This document shows, in pieces, positions 11,350 to 23,520 of a stretch of 64,000 bases of DNA. Positions within the stretch are counted from its first letter, which is position 1, and every line of letters begins with the position of its first letter. The notes under the pieces are model-generated. The model was not told the origin of the DNA. It worked only from the letters and a program-made list of their open reading frames with translations, and made no database searches. The translations under genes and the position numbers were made by a program. Source of the stretch: Sipunculus nudus (Eukaryota; Annelida; Sipuncula; Golfingiida; Sipunculidae); NCBI GenBank assembly GCA_026874595.1, contig CM049316.1, forward strand, positions 68,410,676 through 68,474,675. The letters are read 5' to 3'.

Positions 11350-11520
11350 CAGCAAGAAAATGGAGAAAGTAACAGCCAAGCTGCAGCAGCTTGAGACCCA
11401 TGTCTGTTTCAGTGGACGCAAGATGGACAAACTGTTAGAAAAACAGGACAAGTTGCAGAAGAAGCTAGAGCAGCAGAGGAACGGCCCAGTCTGTACGCTG
11501 CCACAGTTTCGAAGGAATAG
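11350..11520 (+). CDS. NBR1: NBR1-like helical linker exon, copy B
   Basis: This 171-nt exon (one-base start, phase 2 end AG|GTACTG) encodes SKKMEKVTAKLQQLE, then KQDKLQKKLEQQRN and CTLPQFRRN. The segment is lysine- and glutamine-rich and predicted helical or coiled coil, as is usual between the ZZ and FW domains of NBR1. The acceptor is again NAGNAG (AACAGCAG). Splicing to 13287 gives the continuous reading RRNRSMDAEF. It is the intact counterpart of the truncated linker in the chimeric exon at 6326. Confidence 0.8.
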
Positions 11521-12000
11521 GTACTGTTAACCACATTTGTATGAGCAGCTCTTGTGTATACATCAAAGTAAGAATGATATTGACTTATTCATAGCAATCC
11601 ACAGGTAATAAGTTGTATATAACTCAGCTGGAAGTCGGTCACTTTCAGTTATAGCAATCTGTCTGTGCCCATTACTTCTATAAATCATATATTTATATTT
11701 ATTACAAAGTATGACCATTATTTTGATCGGTCTCTCAGACGTATCACCAGAAGTATTGGGTAAAGGTCCCAGAATTTTTATTTTGATATACCCTTTGTAT
11801 GAGAAGATATTCTCAAAATATAATCACAGAAACATTTTTCTTGATGCTCAGTGAACATAACTGAGGTTTATTTACAGATTAAACATTGTCTAAATTTTAT
11901 TCAAAATTAAATCAGTCTTTATCTGGAACATAGAACAAATGTGATGGAACATTCATTAACAACGAAACTGATGCATCTTGTATGCTATAAGTGGATCAGA
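11521..12000 (+). other. Intron, no feature seen
   Basis: Single-copy-looking AT-rich sequence between the linker exon and the 19-bp array. No coding, RNA or transposon signal is apparent. Confidence 0.4.
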
Positions 12001-12775
12001 GCTTATATGAGGTCTTTGTGTTAATATGAGGTTTCAGTGCTGATATGAGATCCCGTTGTTGACATGAAGTCTCAGTGCTGATTAGAGGTTTCATAGTTAA
12101 GAGGCCTCAGTGCTGATATGAGGTCTCAATGTTGATATGAGGTTTCAGTGTTGATATGAGATGTTGATCTGTGGTCTCTGTGTTAAAATAAAGTTTAAGT
12201 GTTGGTATGAGTTCTCAGTGTTGATATGAGGTTAAAGTGTTGATATGAGGTCTCGGCGTTGATTTTGGGTTTCAGGGTTGATATGAGGTTTCAGTATTGA
12301 TATTAGGTCTCAGTGTTGATATGAGGTTTCAGTGTTGATATGAGGTCTCATTGTTCATTTGAGGTTTCAGTGTTGATATGAGTTTTCAATGTTGATATGA
12401 GGCTTCAGTGTTGATATGAGGTCTCATTGTTGTTTGAGGTTTCAGTATTGATATGAGCTTTCAGTGTTGATGTGAGGTCTCCGTGTTAATATGAGGTTTC
12501 ATTGTTAAGAGGTTTCAGTGCTGATATGAAGTCGCAGTGCCGATTTGAAGTCTTAGTCTTGATATGAATTTGAAGTATGGATATGAGATCTAAGTGTCGA
12601 TTCAGGCTCTCAGTGCTGATATGAGGTCTGTGTTGATATGATGTTTCAGTGTTGATATGAGGTCTCAATGTTGATATGGGGTGTTAGTGTTGATATGGGC
12701 TCTTAGTGCTGATGCGAGGCCTAAGTGTTGATATGAGGCCTAAGTGTTGATATGAGGCCACAGTGTTTTTTATCA
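12001..12775. repeat. 19-bp minisatellite
   Basis: About 40 degenerate tandem copies of a unit near GTTGATATGAGGTCTCAGT fill this part of the intron before the FW exon. Units differ by substitutions and 1-3 base indels. Short open frames here merely read the repeat. Confidence 0.9.
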
Positions 12776-13286
12776 GTTTCATCTTGACATTTGATCGCTT
12801 CTCAGTAATGGAACTTGTGGTAGTTTTTAAAAATGTCAGATTTTAACAATAACATACATATGGTTATAATTCATTGTAGACAGATCATATCAGTTGTAAA
12901 TATTTATTATTGCTCTCTTTGTGAACCCCAGGATTTCTGCATCTAACTGTGTATTTGTCTATTGCAAATCTTATGTGTTGAAAAAGTTAAGTGTATTTGT
13001 GAGCTAGGTATAGTATGCGATGCTTTTGACTGTTCAATGTCCTTTATATGAGGTTGCATCTGTTTGAAGGTTCAGAGGGCCAACTATCACAGCAGCCAAC
13101 ATTGATATGAAGGGCCAATAATCACAGCAGCCACAAATAATATGAAAGGCCAACTATCTCAGCAGCCACTAATAATATGAATGGAAATTGCCTAAAGTTT
13201 GTGTAGAGAATTGAATTAATTATCTCCTCTAAGATACTAAAGCAAACAAAATACTTTGAAACATTGATTATAATGAAATATTATAG
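12776..13286 (+). other. Intron, short GGCCAACTATC repeats
   Basis: Between 13075 and 13185 there are three copies of a ~45-base unit (GGCCAACTATCACAGCAGCC, then AATATGAA). Otherwise nothing is seen before the FW exon. Confidence 0.5.
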
Positions 13287-13530
13287 AAGTATGGATGCTG
13301 AGTTTCTGAGGGATGAGACGGTGCCTGATGGGACCCACCTGCTGCCAGGAACTCGATTCACGAAGCGCTGGGTCATGAAGAACATAGGACATGCTACCTG
13401 GGGTGACAGCACTAAACTCCAAATGATATGGGGCAACATGATGCCCCAACAGCCGCAGCACCAGTCCCTTACCTTGAACCGGGAGAGGAAGGCCTCATAT
13501 CTGTGGAGCACGTTGCTCCAGATGAACCTG
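13287..13530 (+). CDS. NBR1: NBR1-type (FW) Ig-like domain, first exon, with a one-base frame break
   Basis: The exon encodes the start of the NBR1 central domain: DAEFLRDETVPDGTHLLPG, RWVMKNIGHATWGDSTKLQM, then in another frame PYLEPGEEGLISVEHVAPDE. Tryptophans and the PG-x-x-F-x-K-x-W pattern are those of the four-tryptophan FW domain. The frame breaks near 13440. The exon is 244 nt, one base short of the length its flanking phases demand, and the run GCCCC at 13440-13444 is where one more C would restore it. Either a homopolymer sequencing error or a real frameshift is possible. The donor CCTG|GTAAGA is in phase 1 and matches 14080. In NBR1 family receptors this domain binds cargo or partner proteins. 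Confidence 0.85.
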
Positions 13531-14079
13531 GTAAGAAGAACCATTTTTGCTTTGTTTCAGATCTGTTGCAGCCATCCATTTGCATGGCACAAACACAAAA
13601 ATGTTTGACAACATTATGTGTGTTACATATACAGAAAAACACATTTTATAATTTTAAAAGAAAAGTGTTTAATTTTAAGGTACCTTGGCAGATGTAATAG
13701 ATGTCCTGTGTTGTCATCAACTGAGCATCATGGCACATCCACGGGTCACTCCCTTATTGTCAACTTTCAGTCTTTCTTAGCCCATTGTTCCTTTTTGCTA
13801 AATGTTAGCACTCTCATCTCATTATTTACTAAATGTTGGCCTAGTTAAATTTTCAAATCAAATTGTGAACAGAAAATCCAAATATCTTTTTGCAATATGG
13901 ATTTTTTTAGGAGTAATAGGCCTTTCATAGCAAACACTGCTTTTGGAAATGTTAAGCCATTTAAATCCTGAAAAAAAAATAAACTTTGAAAAACTAAACT
14001 TTAAAAAATGATTGATTTGAGTAGTTGAAGGCATAAAAGCAGATAACAAAGTAGACTGAGATTGCTTTGTATCCCTCAG
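13531..14079 (+). other. Intron between the FW exons
   Basis: About 550 bases with a good donor (GTAAGA) and acceptor (TTTGTATCCCTCAG). No other feature is seen. Confidence 0.7.
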
Positions 14080-14255
14080 GACACTACCAGAGCCACTGGC
14101 GTCTGTATGATGGTAATGAACGCTTCGGGCACCGCGTATGGTGCACCATTGTGGTGGACGAGCAGGAGGTGCTGGAGCCTTCGGGTGAACAGCTCTCCCT
14201 GGTGGAACAGCTTGATGTAGCACCAGCAGCCACCCAGCAGCAGCCAGATATAAAG
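14080..14255 (+). CDS. NBR1: NBR1-type (FW) Ig-like domain, second exon
   Basis: This exon completes the FW domain: GHYQSHWRLYDGNERFGHRV then WCTIVVDEQEVLEPSGEQ. The Y-x-S-x-W-R-L ... FG-x-x-V-W-C-x-I-x-V pattern is the C-terminal half of the NBR1 family Ig-like domain. It continues into a Q/A-rich tail (VAPAATQQQPDIK). It starts with two bases completing the phase 1 codon of 13530 and ends in phase 0 (AAG|GTACAC). Confidence 0.9.
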
Positions 14256-14959
14256 GTACACCAGTTCACTGTTTGTCATTCCCAAGTATCAATGGTTTGT
14301 GCTTTAAACTGTTTCCTTTTTGCAAGCTTCAACTTGGCGCCCATCACAAACTAAACCTTATCATGGTTTTTGGTGTACAAAATGCGACTCATGGAACTTC
14401 TTCATTTTCATTTCTTAACATTTCTAGGACACCCATAAATATGCTCAAGTCTTATTCATATGCATGAGAACTCCCTCATGAATATTCATAAATTTGTTAT
14501 CTTACCCTATCAGCAGATTGAAAATTTGTTTGTAATTAGCAGAATAACAAAGTATCCTTTAAAATAATAATATATCAGAATAATAACAATAGAATTAAGC
14601 ATATTTTAATTCATCTGACTCCCTTTTCCCAAGGGTCATCTTTTTGTGTGGTTTGTTATGGTAGGACTACATAAAACAAGACATGTAACGGCTGATGAAT
14701 GTTGGGATCACTTGACAGCTCTGTTGATATGATGATGATGCATAATATGTGTCACGATTTTGTGATTTTACCTCCTTTGAAAGTCTCCGCCGATTATGTA
14801 CTGTTAATTCAGTAATAAAATAAAGATTTTATTATCATCATTACATTGTAAATTTTAATGTCAAAGTGAAAAGTAAAATTAAAGACTAGCTTTACCTGCA
14901 CCAGATGCTAAAGTTGTGTATAGAAAGGACATAAAAGACAAATTATATATTTTACAAAG
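14256..14959 (+). other. Intron, no feature seen
   Basis: AT-rich intron between the FW exon and the linker exon at 14960. No repeat family was recognised. Confidence 0.5.
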
Positions 14960-15146
14960 ACTGAATGTTTCGATGAGAGAGACCGAGCTGATGGAGGTGC
15001 CGGTGCTGCCCCCGAACAGCTAGTAGGTAAAGCTCAAGCAACCCCGTCTGCACCAGCTGACCTGTTGTGTTTTGAGATGGTTGATGCCACAAACCGCGGT
15101 CCTCCCAAAGTGTCTCAGACAGCCACTCCAAACAACACACTACTGG
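14960..15146 (+). CDS. NBR1-like low-complexity linker exon
   Basis: The stretch is open from an acceptor TTTTACAAAG (phase 0, as required after 14255) to a donor CTGG|GTAAAA (phase 1). It encodes TECFDERDRADGGAGAAPEQ, then a proline/alanine-rich part and CFEMVDATNRGPPKVSQTAT. No domain is recognised; it resembles the disordered region after the FW domain in NBR1 proteins. The exon was found by phase and composition, without homology support. No UBA domain exon, expected at the end of a standard NBR1, was found downstream. The next phase-compatible exon seen is the CARD exon at 35116. Confidence 0.6.
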
Positions 15147-15459
15147 GTAAAATCTTTATTTGATAAATTGCCCTTAAAAATATATTCTGTTCTCATATGT
15201 TTTGTCAGCAAATGTTATCACAAATTGTGTGTCATGCAGTCTTGCTCAATAATTCACAAATTCTTGATACGCAATAAAACATACATGCATCCATCACAAT
15301 AACTGATTCTCTATAAAAATAGACACTATTGCATACACTTACATGAGGAAATTCGATTGTTGCAGACTTGCTAGACTCCTAGAGGTAATTGAATGGCATA
15401 GTTCAACATATGAGGGATTGTTACACATATAAAAGTGTGTTGATTCAGTCAATATTTAA
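15147..15459 (+). other. Start of a gene-poor 20-kb region
   Basis: No feature is seen before the tandem array. Confidence 0.4.
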
Positions 15460-16430
15460 ATAATTGGAGTGCTTTGTGCGATAGGGGTCTGAATTCCGAT
15501 GTAGCTATGTAATCTCCTCGTGCGATGGTGTATGCCTTCTAGTGTAACTTATTTAATCTCCTTTGTGCGATGGGAGTTTGAATCCAAGTGTATCAAATTC
15601 CTCCTTCGTGTGATGGGGCCTGACTTCGACTGTAGCATATTTAATCTCCTTCGTGCAATGGTGTCTGACTTCTAGTGTAGCATATTTAATCTCCCTCCTT
15701 GCGATGGGATGCAGGTTTTACTTTCGATGTAGCATATGTAATTTCTTTGTGCGATGGGGTCTGACTTCCAGTGTGTCATATTTAATCTCCTCGTGCGATG
15801 GGGTTTGACTTCCAATGTAACATATTTAATTTCCTCGTGCGGTGGGGGTCAGCTTCCAGAGAGGCATATTTAATCTCCTTCGTGCATGGGGGTCTGACTT
15901 CCAGTTTGGCATATTTAATCTCCTTCCTGCGATGGGTTCTGACTTCCGATATAGCATATTTAATTCCTTTGTGCGATGAGGTCCGACTTCCAGTGTAACA
16001 TATTTAATCTGCTCCTGCGATTGGGTTTGACTTCCAGTGTAACATATTTAATCTCCTCGTGCGATGGGGTTTGACTTCCAATGTAACATATTTAATTTCC
16101 TCGTGCGGTGGGGGTCAGCTTCCAGAGAGGCATATTTAATCTCCTTCGTGCATGGGGGTCTGACTTCCAGTTTGGCATATTTAATCTCCTTCCTGCGATG
16201 GGTTCTGACTTCCGATATAGCATATTTAATTCCTTTGTGCGATGAGGTCCGACTTCCAGTGTAACATATTTAATCTGCTCCTGCGATTGGGTTTGACTTC
16301 CAGTGTAACATATTTAATTTCCTCGTATGATGTGGTCTGACTTCCAGTGTAGCATAATTAATCTCCTTTGTGCGACGGGGTTGACTTCCAGTGTAGCGTA
16401 TTGAATCCCCTTCGTACGACTTGGTTGACC
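15460..16430. repeat. 44-bp tandem array with a perfect 266-bp duplication
   Basis: About 22 copies of a 44-bp unit (CATATTTAATCTCCTTCGTGCGATGGGGTCTGACTTCCAGTG, given here as a composite pattern of shorter pieces) run across the interval. Six consecutive units form a 266-bp block present twice without visible difference (about 15781-16046 and 16047-16312). Identical 66-codon frames at 15798 and 16064 come from that block and are not genes. Confidence 0.9.
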
Positions 16431-16439
16431 TGTGGGGTT

Positions 16440-17480
16440 GCTTTGTTAACTTGCAGAACGTTACGCTACCACAAACATTAAGGTGGTCTTTATGGCAATG
16501 CTTGACCGACTTGAATTTGCTTATATGTACATGTTCAGTGCACATAAGTTTGACAGAATAAAGAGCATTAATTAGCAACTATGTTCGCCGAGTTTCATTG
16601 GGTTAGTGCGGTATTCAAAGGAAGAATTATGAAGTGTAATATGCCTACATATATAGTCACTCTACTCATTTATAATCCCAAAATCAAATATGTGGTGATT
16701 AGCATTAGCTAAATACGATCCAAGAACCATGTTGCATGAAGCAGGTAACCTGATCACTCCAGTGTGCTTGGGCGAGACTCGTTCCTTGCACCCACCCCCC
16801 GCTTGAATAATCCGATGTCTTATAGTAATCACCCTGTCCGTCTGTCTGTTCGTCTGTAACTCTGTCTGTCCGTCCACAAATTAATTTCCGGATGATAACT
16901 CATGTTTGGATTGATAAATGGATTTCAATCTTCAAATATATATGGCCCACGACTAAAGGAATAATATTTCGGTCATAAGGCCAAAGGTCAAGGTCACAAG
17001 ACCAAGATCATTAAAAAGTTTGTGGATGCAATTAAGCAAAATCTTTCATACAACACCTTCCATTTTGCACATACAGATTACCTGACAATAGGGAAAGATC
17101 TCTTTCAATAACGGGGTCACAAGGTCAAAGGTCAAGGACACAAGGACCATTTGTCCACAAATTCATTTTTAAATTATAAATCCATTTTAGTTTGACATAT
17201 GGATTTTAAATCTGATTTATACATGGCCCACCACTAGAGCTAAAAACCCTAAGGTCAACACACCCAAACCTTTTAAAAGATTGTGGAGGCTTGGGAACAG
17301 TTTCATCTAAAATCTTTCACCTTGGGATTTTTCTGACAAGACGGTAAGAATCATATTGATTTCAACATCAAAAGTTCATAGGTTAAAGTCATAGAATCAT
17401 CCTACTGGTTTAAAAGCTTAAACAGGCTTACAATTTAATACATCTGATGTAATTATGCCTCTATTGATTTGAATGCTCCA
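16440..17480. repeat. Dispersed CTGTCCGTC / AAGGTCA repeat
   Basis: A stretch of CTGTCTGTCCGTC (about 16835-16875, plus strand) leads into GATAACTCATGTTTGG and several GGTCAAAGGTCAAGGTCACA blocks (16975-17130). Related sequence lies at 6775-6960 and 24230-24910. It is a multi-copy repeat family without a coding frame. Confidence 0.6.
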
Positions 17481-19760
17481 CTCCTACATCTTCATACACG
17501 ACTATCACTGATTCATCTTGCCTCAATGTTTAAATACTGTTTTGATAGAGTTTCCTCTGTCTCTGCACGTAATCAGGTCTTTAATTTTATATTACCAAGC
17601 ATCACTCAGTCCACACTATGAGTTTATGGACCTTTTGTTGTTCCTTCCTGACCTGTCAGTATTCATCTGGTTGATGTCAATGAAGCCTTGCATTTGCCCC
17701 CTTCCCAACAGGTATATAAAAGAGATTAAGCTGACCGAGAATGATAAGAGCTGTATATGTGTTCTCTGCTTGACATCTATCAGGTGTAAAGTCGTTTGGT
17801 TGTCTGATCATCTAGTCATCTAAACATTATTAGGGCACAAATCGTCATTATTAGACCGAGAAACTTCTGGAAATCTGTTTGGAAACCAAAAATTTGGACA
17901 AGGTGACCTATATCCTGCAAGTTACTGGGGCATAAAAAGAATTTTGAGCAGCATAGCCATCATGTTAAGGTTGCAACAAATATTTCTCATTAGATCACAC
18001 GAATATAAATGTGCCTCATCCATTTCTTACGATTTTCAACATGGAAATTTTGTACAGGATCAGAACATTATTTTTCATGTTGTGGGGTGATTTATTGCAA
18101 TATATTTGACAATATGCAAACCTGTCTGTAACTGAATATTTGAATTGAACAGTGATACTGATCATGTAAATGGAATATGCATATAAACTACTGGTAGGAC
18201 CACGTTTGGTGATTTGTTTTCTGCAGGTAAAACGATATAATCAACTATATCCCAGATTAAACAGAAAAGCATATCAACCTTATTCCCGATCTTCAATTGA
18301 TAGATAGAGCAAGGGTCTTTGTGTGCCATTCTTCTGTCCATAAATTAGCAGGCTGAAAATCATCAAATCAAAACCATTGGTTATTATCCCTGTAGGTCCT
18401 TATAAAAACCTTCTTACAACCTGAAACTAGGCCACTGTGCCCTATTTCCAAAATGTTACTTATATTTTCCTCAGCATATCATCTGTTGAAGTCCGATAGT
18501 TTTTTTAAACTGAAAGTCTTCTGAGCTATAGCGATCAGTCTTTGTCCGTCATCCGGCCAACGGGCAGGCTGTTATCAGGGCACATCTCATAACTGTTGGA
18601 TCTCGAATCATCTAACTCAATATCCACTGACCCTGAAAAATCTGTTTGAACACCTGATATTCAGGTCACTGCGACCTATAATCTCTTATAGCACCCCAGA
18701 ATAATTAAAAACTCGACACAAAATCTCTGGTATCTAAATAACTAGAGACCCAGGGGCGTAATGTTTACTCTGTAAATTACTCTGCATGATGGTGGATGAT
18801 TAAGAAATAAAAAAAATGAATGTAAAAACAATCATGGATTTCCTAGTTGACACGGCGTCGTTGCACAAATTTACAGAGTGATCGAACTAAAAATGTTACA
18901 GAAACTCTATGAACAAGACAAGGATTAATCAGAAGACAATATTCAAAGTTCTGTAAAGCGGCAATCGTAAAAAAAAAATTTACTAAAATTATACTCATTT
19001 TATTCCTATTGTTTTAAGGAATTGCTTACTTTTATATGAAAACCAAAATATTCACACTTTATGACATATGAAAATGCAGAAAAGACCATGACAGCCTGCA
19101 GAATGTGACTCAACACAGGTGGCGCCACTTTCAGGTCAAAATCAAATAGTCACATGACCAATATATCCTTGTGAAATTTGGTGCTGAAGGTGGACCATAG
19201 GAAGACACGTCTCTCTTGACATTCAGGTTGGTCCTTTAAAGATCTTCCTGGACACCTGAATTTAGGTCACTGCCGTCTATTTTCTCTGGATTATATGGCC
19301 TCTAAAGGTCCTGTTATTGCACCCAAGAATAATCTAACATTTTGTACAAAAGCTTCAGTATCTGAAAAACTAATGCATTGATTGTAATGATTCATGCCAT
19401 GCATTTTGATCATGGATGTTTCAAAATTTACTGCACTGCTGGTGTCACCTTCATTTTTTTCTAATTTTTACACATTTTTCTCTGTTGTTGAGAGCTGCAA
19501 ATGAAGCAGACTCGTCGTTAACAAAGGGAAAAAAACCCTGATCATTAGACCTAGAAGCTTCTTACTACCCATCTAGGGAGGTCATAGGCATATCCTCTGG
19601 GAATGATGAAATAAAGACACGGTGTCCTATATTCTGCACACTACGTCCCCAAAACATGATTTTGAGTAACCAGTGAGTTAGACAGGGTACAATTTGAATC
19701 TGTTGGGCCAATTATCCTTTATGCAACATCCAGGGAGGTTTGGGGCACATCGTTATTATT
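17481..19760. repeat. Gene-free stretch with diverged dispersed repeats
   Basis: Around 18525-18720 the motif GAGCTATAGCGATCAGTC with TTTGTCCGTC recurs at 24225 and 36525. GGTCACTGCGACCTATA and ACATCCAGGGAGGT blocks (18665, 19260, 19570-19740) recur in 32500-34250. The palindrome-bearing AGGTGGCGCCACTT near 19120 recurs at 32110 and 59120-59560. No exon is recognised. Confidence 0.5.
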
Positions 19761-20779
19761 ATTATTATTATTGTAATTATTATAATTATCTATATAGGTA
19801 ATAGCACTTTGGATTTTTTTTCTAGACAATGGTTCACTTGCTTCCGCTCGGATTTGACTTTCCGAATTGTGCACATAAATTTATTGTTCACTGATATTTT
19901 GCAAAACGAAAAAAAAAATCAATGTTCGACACAAAGAACAGTACCATATTTTTCTAATGACACAAAAAATATGTTTATAGACATGTCAAAACCACGTCTA
20001 ATCGGCTTACATTCTCGCAAAAAAACAAACTTCATGGTTTCCGTCCAATCCTGTTACCTCGCACTTCCGGTAAATGCGTAGAAGGGACTTTACAAAAATC
20101 TGAGAATCCGCGGAGGGCTGGTGAAAGAGCCTTCAGCAACATATGCATGTGTTTACACATAACGCATGTGTTTATTTACATGCCAAAGACTATTTTCAAC
20201 TGACTTCACTGAATAAACCGCTGATCATATTCCACAACGTCGTCTGAGCTTCAACTATTGCAAGGTGTCTTTTATAAACTTTCACTCTGCTATATGCATA
20301 TAAATTCATGGTAGAATGTTTCTTTATACAATTGTTATATCTAAGATATTTCCCAAGCAATGATGCTGTCGGACCCAGGTTGTGTATGGGGAAAGGCATT
20401 ACTTAAAAAATCGTAAACCCTGTATATGCCTCAAGTCTCTTTCCAAAACTTATTTTTGTGTGGTTTCTGGAACAGAATAATTTGCCTTTCTTTGTTAATA
20501 TTTTGTGGGAGTGGGTTTCCTGGAGAATTCTAACATTAGTAATCTTTATATCCTGTAAGTGAAAGACATGACAAAAGTTACATGCTCTAAGGCACTTAAC
20601 AATTAAAATATAAAATACAAAAGCACAACGACATAGTATTATAGTAGATAAAACATGCAATTTAAAAATTTAAAATAATGTTTGATCAATTGATTAAAAA
20701 GCAGCCTAAAGGTTAAACTGTGTTTTCCTTGGACTGGATAAACATTACGTTATTTTCTATCTTGTTAGTCTTCACACTG
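19761..20779. other. No feature beyond an ATT microsatellite
   Basis: (ATT)n occurs near 19755-19790. Open frames here show no family resemblance. Confidence 0.4.
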
Positions 20780-21830
20780 ACTGGAAAATATCACAACTTC
20801 TATTCAATCCAATCCGGACATAAAACGTGTGTCTTAAGAGCACGTTTAAAATCCTCCACCACGTTCATTTTCCTCAAGCAGTCCAGCAGTTAATTCCACG
20901 TTTTAGTTACAGCTTTCTTGAATGACCGATCACCGTATGTCTTGGTCTTGGTATAGAGAATGCACAGCTGGATGGTTTTTCTGGAGCTCTGTGATCCTCC
21001 CGGTGTTTTTACACCCAGCAGATCTTTAATGTACTGTGGTGCATCCCCATTTTTTGCTTTATTGGCATACGATAAAAACTGATATAGTATAATCCTCTCT
21101 ATTGGTAACAAGTGGAGACCTCTGAGCACAGGTTGTGTATGATCATATTTGCTTGTCCTTGTAATAACCCTTGCCGCAGTTTTCTGGATTCGCTGTAGCT
21201 TGTGTAGCAGTGTGGCCAACAGAGCCCCCCCCCCCCCCCGCCATTCTGTAGAGTAATCCCGTTACAGGGCTTGTGCCTGGAGGAGGTTGTGATTTCAGTC
21301 TTAGCGTCATTAAGTTTCAGTTTGTTTTCAAACATTCATTTTCTTACAAGTTCCAGACAGGCTTTCATATTATTAACAGATGGAACTGAACGGGACACAT
21401 TGAGCAGCTGGGTATCATTAGGATACAAATTTTCTGATGTTTGATGTGGTTGCTAAGAGGTGGTGTATAGACAGTAGAGTAACGTACGAAAGACAGATCT
21501 TTGGGGAACGCCGTACTTAAGGCGTGTTGGGTCAGACCCCTCACTGCTTATAATAACTCGCTGACTCAGATACGACTCGATCAAAGAAAGTGCTTTTTCT
21601 CTGATACCAAAGAATCTCTTCATCCTCTTGATATTAGTATCGACGCTAATAATAGGTCGATATGCTGATAGGTATCATCAGGATAGAACAAATGCTCAGT
21701 TATTGGATATTTGTATTGGTTGCTAAGTGGCGTGGTGTATAGACAGTAGAGTAACGTATGCAATAATGGGCGGTATCCCTTGGCCATCATCGTATGTTCA
21801 CCCATACTATCTCAAAATCGGCAAGAGTTA
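20780..21830 (-). mobile_element. CR1/L2-like LINE fragment with a repeated RT segment
   Basis: The reverse strand encodes the C-terminal part of a reverse transcriptase: LQRIQKTAARVITRTSKYDH, LRGLHLLPIERIILYQFL and YGDRSFKKAVTKTWN. Farther 5' are FENKLKLNDAKTE and YTTPLSNQYKY followed by a YPDDT in place of YADDT. The segment around YTxPLSN is present twice (about 21425-21480 and 21690-21760), so the element carries an internal duplication. A run of 15 C (21225-21239) interrupts the frame. It is a dead copy related to 4307-5530. Confidence 0.8.
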
Positions 21831-23520
21831 GAAAAATTATATTTAAAAAGTCAGTAATCTGAAGACTCTGTCGGATTGTGTATATTTTAGGGCCACCTGA
21901 ATCGACTTTACAGGTAAAAAGCTGGAAAAATGTTGGTCACATTATATATTTGAAATTGATGCATTGGTGGCACCACCTGCACTGACATTTATATTAGAAG
22001 GGTACCCTTCTTCCTTCCTTTAACCCATTAACTATCTAAAGAATGGCATTAGCTAACATCACCAAGTTAATGTAAAATTCAGTCACATGTCAAATATTGT
22101 TAGACTGGGGTTTTTTATGGTGCAACCTGTTTGCACATGCAGATGAAAAACCTGAATAGTCTTTAAAATTCTTCTTCTCTGAAAACATGTTATTAAATTG
22201 TTTAAGGCCAGCAATAAGGTCAATATTTCGTAATTTATAAAGGTTTAGTGCCCAAACATAATCCACTTTTTTTTTAAATCAGATAAGATATTATCTCACT
22301 TTACACGATAAATATTAAAGCTAGAGACCTATCTTTTTAATGAGTATAAATGGTATAAATAACCTTATAAAATCAAAATTTAAGTGACGCTAATTTTTTC
22401 ACTTTTTTAGCAGCACTTTTTTTTTCTTTTTTAAGCGGCAAACGTTTTATATATCCTGCTTTAATAGTCCAGTTAGAATTAGAAAGGAACATTTCACAAT
22501 TTTTGTGTTCAAAAGCCCCGCATGTGTCACAACGTTTCTGAATTAGGGAGCAATATATATACGTAGTGTACAAAGCAGATCATGATTCACTTTGTCTTAA
22601 AAAATGGGGAATTTACACAAATTTTACATAAAATATTTGTAACAATTTCTTACTCATCAATACAAACTTATCTTATCAACAAATCATGGAATATATTACC
22701 TCTTCCTCTTAGACTTTATCTCCATTTGGTATTATTTTAAATGTTTACCTTCTAGGTCAACTTCATATGAGCCCATTGATCCATGGGACCCTTGTTTTCA
22801 TGTATACTTTTCAGGAGAAATAGTTCGTGTTCGGCTTACAATTGTACTGTGTGAATGAATGTTTTTGCTGGCGATTTATCCTTAGCATTCATAGCTTGAC
22901 GGTCTGTGTGCAGAATGTGACACTCTTCAACAAGGATATTACACGGCCGGTAATCATGGGAAAAGGGTTCCGCAACGCTGGCCATCCATCAAGTTTTCAT
23001 TATTTGAACTTTGTTTGTTTTTAGTTGTTTTTTTTTTTAACATTTAGTGGTTTTCCATTTTAAGTACATCATTTATAGTGCCTACAAAAAACATTTTTCC
23101 TTACTTTGAGTGGTTTCTCAATTTCAAAACACCATTTTGTCCCTACGAAATACGTTATTTGAAATGTTCAATTTCTTTTGATTAAAGTGTCAATTGATGT
23201 ATCATATAACTACACACTGTTAGGAGATTATATAGACCTACATAGGGACGGATCCAGGAAGTTAGAAAAGGAGGGGTCTTACCTTTGACTAATGACAAAA
23301 CCAGAAAAGGTCCCAAGGTCCTTAAAGGGAGGGGGGCTTAGGGCTGCAAAAACTGGTCTGAAACCCTTATAATGAGGATGCAGCGGCTTGGAAAAAATGA
23401 GTGTGTCAGGGACCCCCTGAACCTCCTTGGATTCGCATGTGCTACTACCGAGTAATGCATTTTCCCGTTTCTGCATTTAGGAACGGCTTGCTTGCCCTAA
23501 AACATAGACTTTTTTCATCT
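21831..23520. other. Gene-free; small lysine-rich reverse frame
   Basis: At 21780-21990 there is a dispersed repeat (GTTCACCCATACTATCTC and GACTCTGTCGGATTG) shared with 36790-36930. A 66-codon reverse frame at 22373-22573 contains KRCDTCGAFEHKNC and a lysine-rich tail (KKEKKSAAKKVKK). It has no recognised family and no supporting splice context, so it is not called a gene. Confidence 0.4.

Noticed and set aside
15798-16264. Two identical 66-codon frames
   Set aside because: They come from the perfect 266-bp duplication in a tandem array and show no protein-like conservation.
22373-22573. Lysine-rich reverse frame with CxxC
   Set aside because: No family, no splice context and only one CxxC; kept as a note only.
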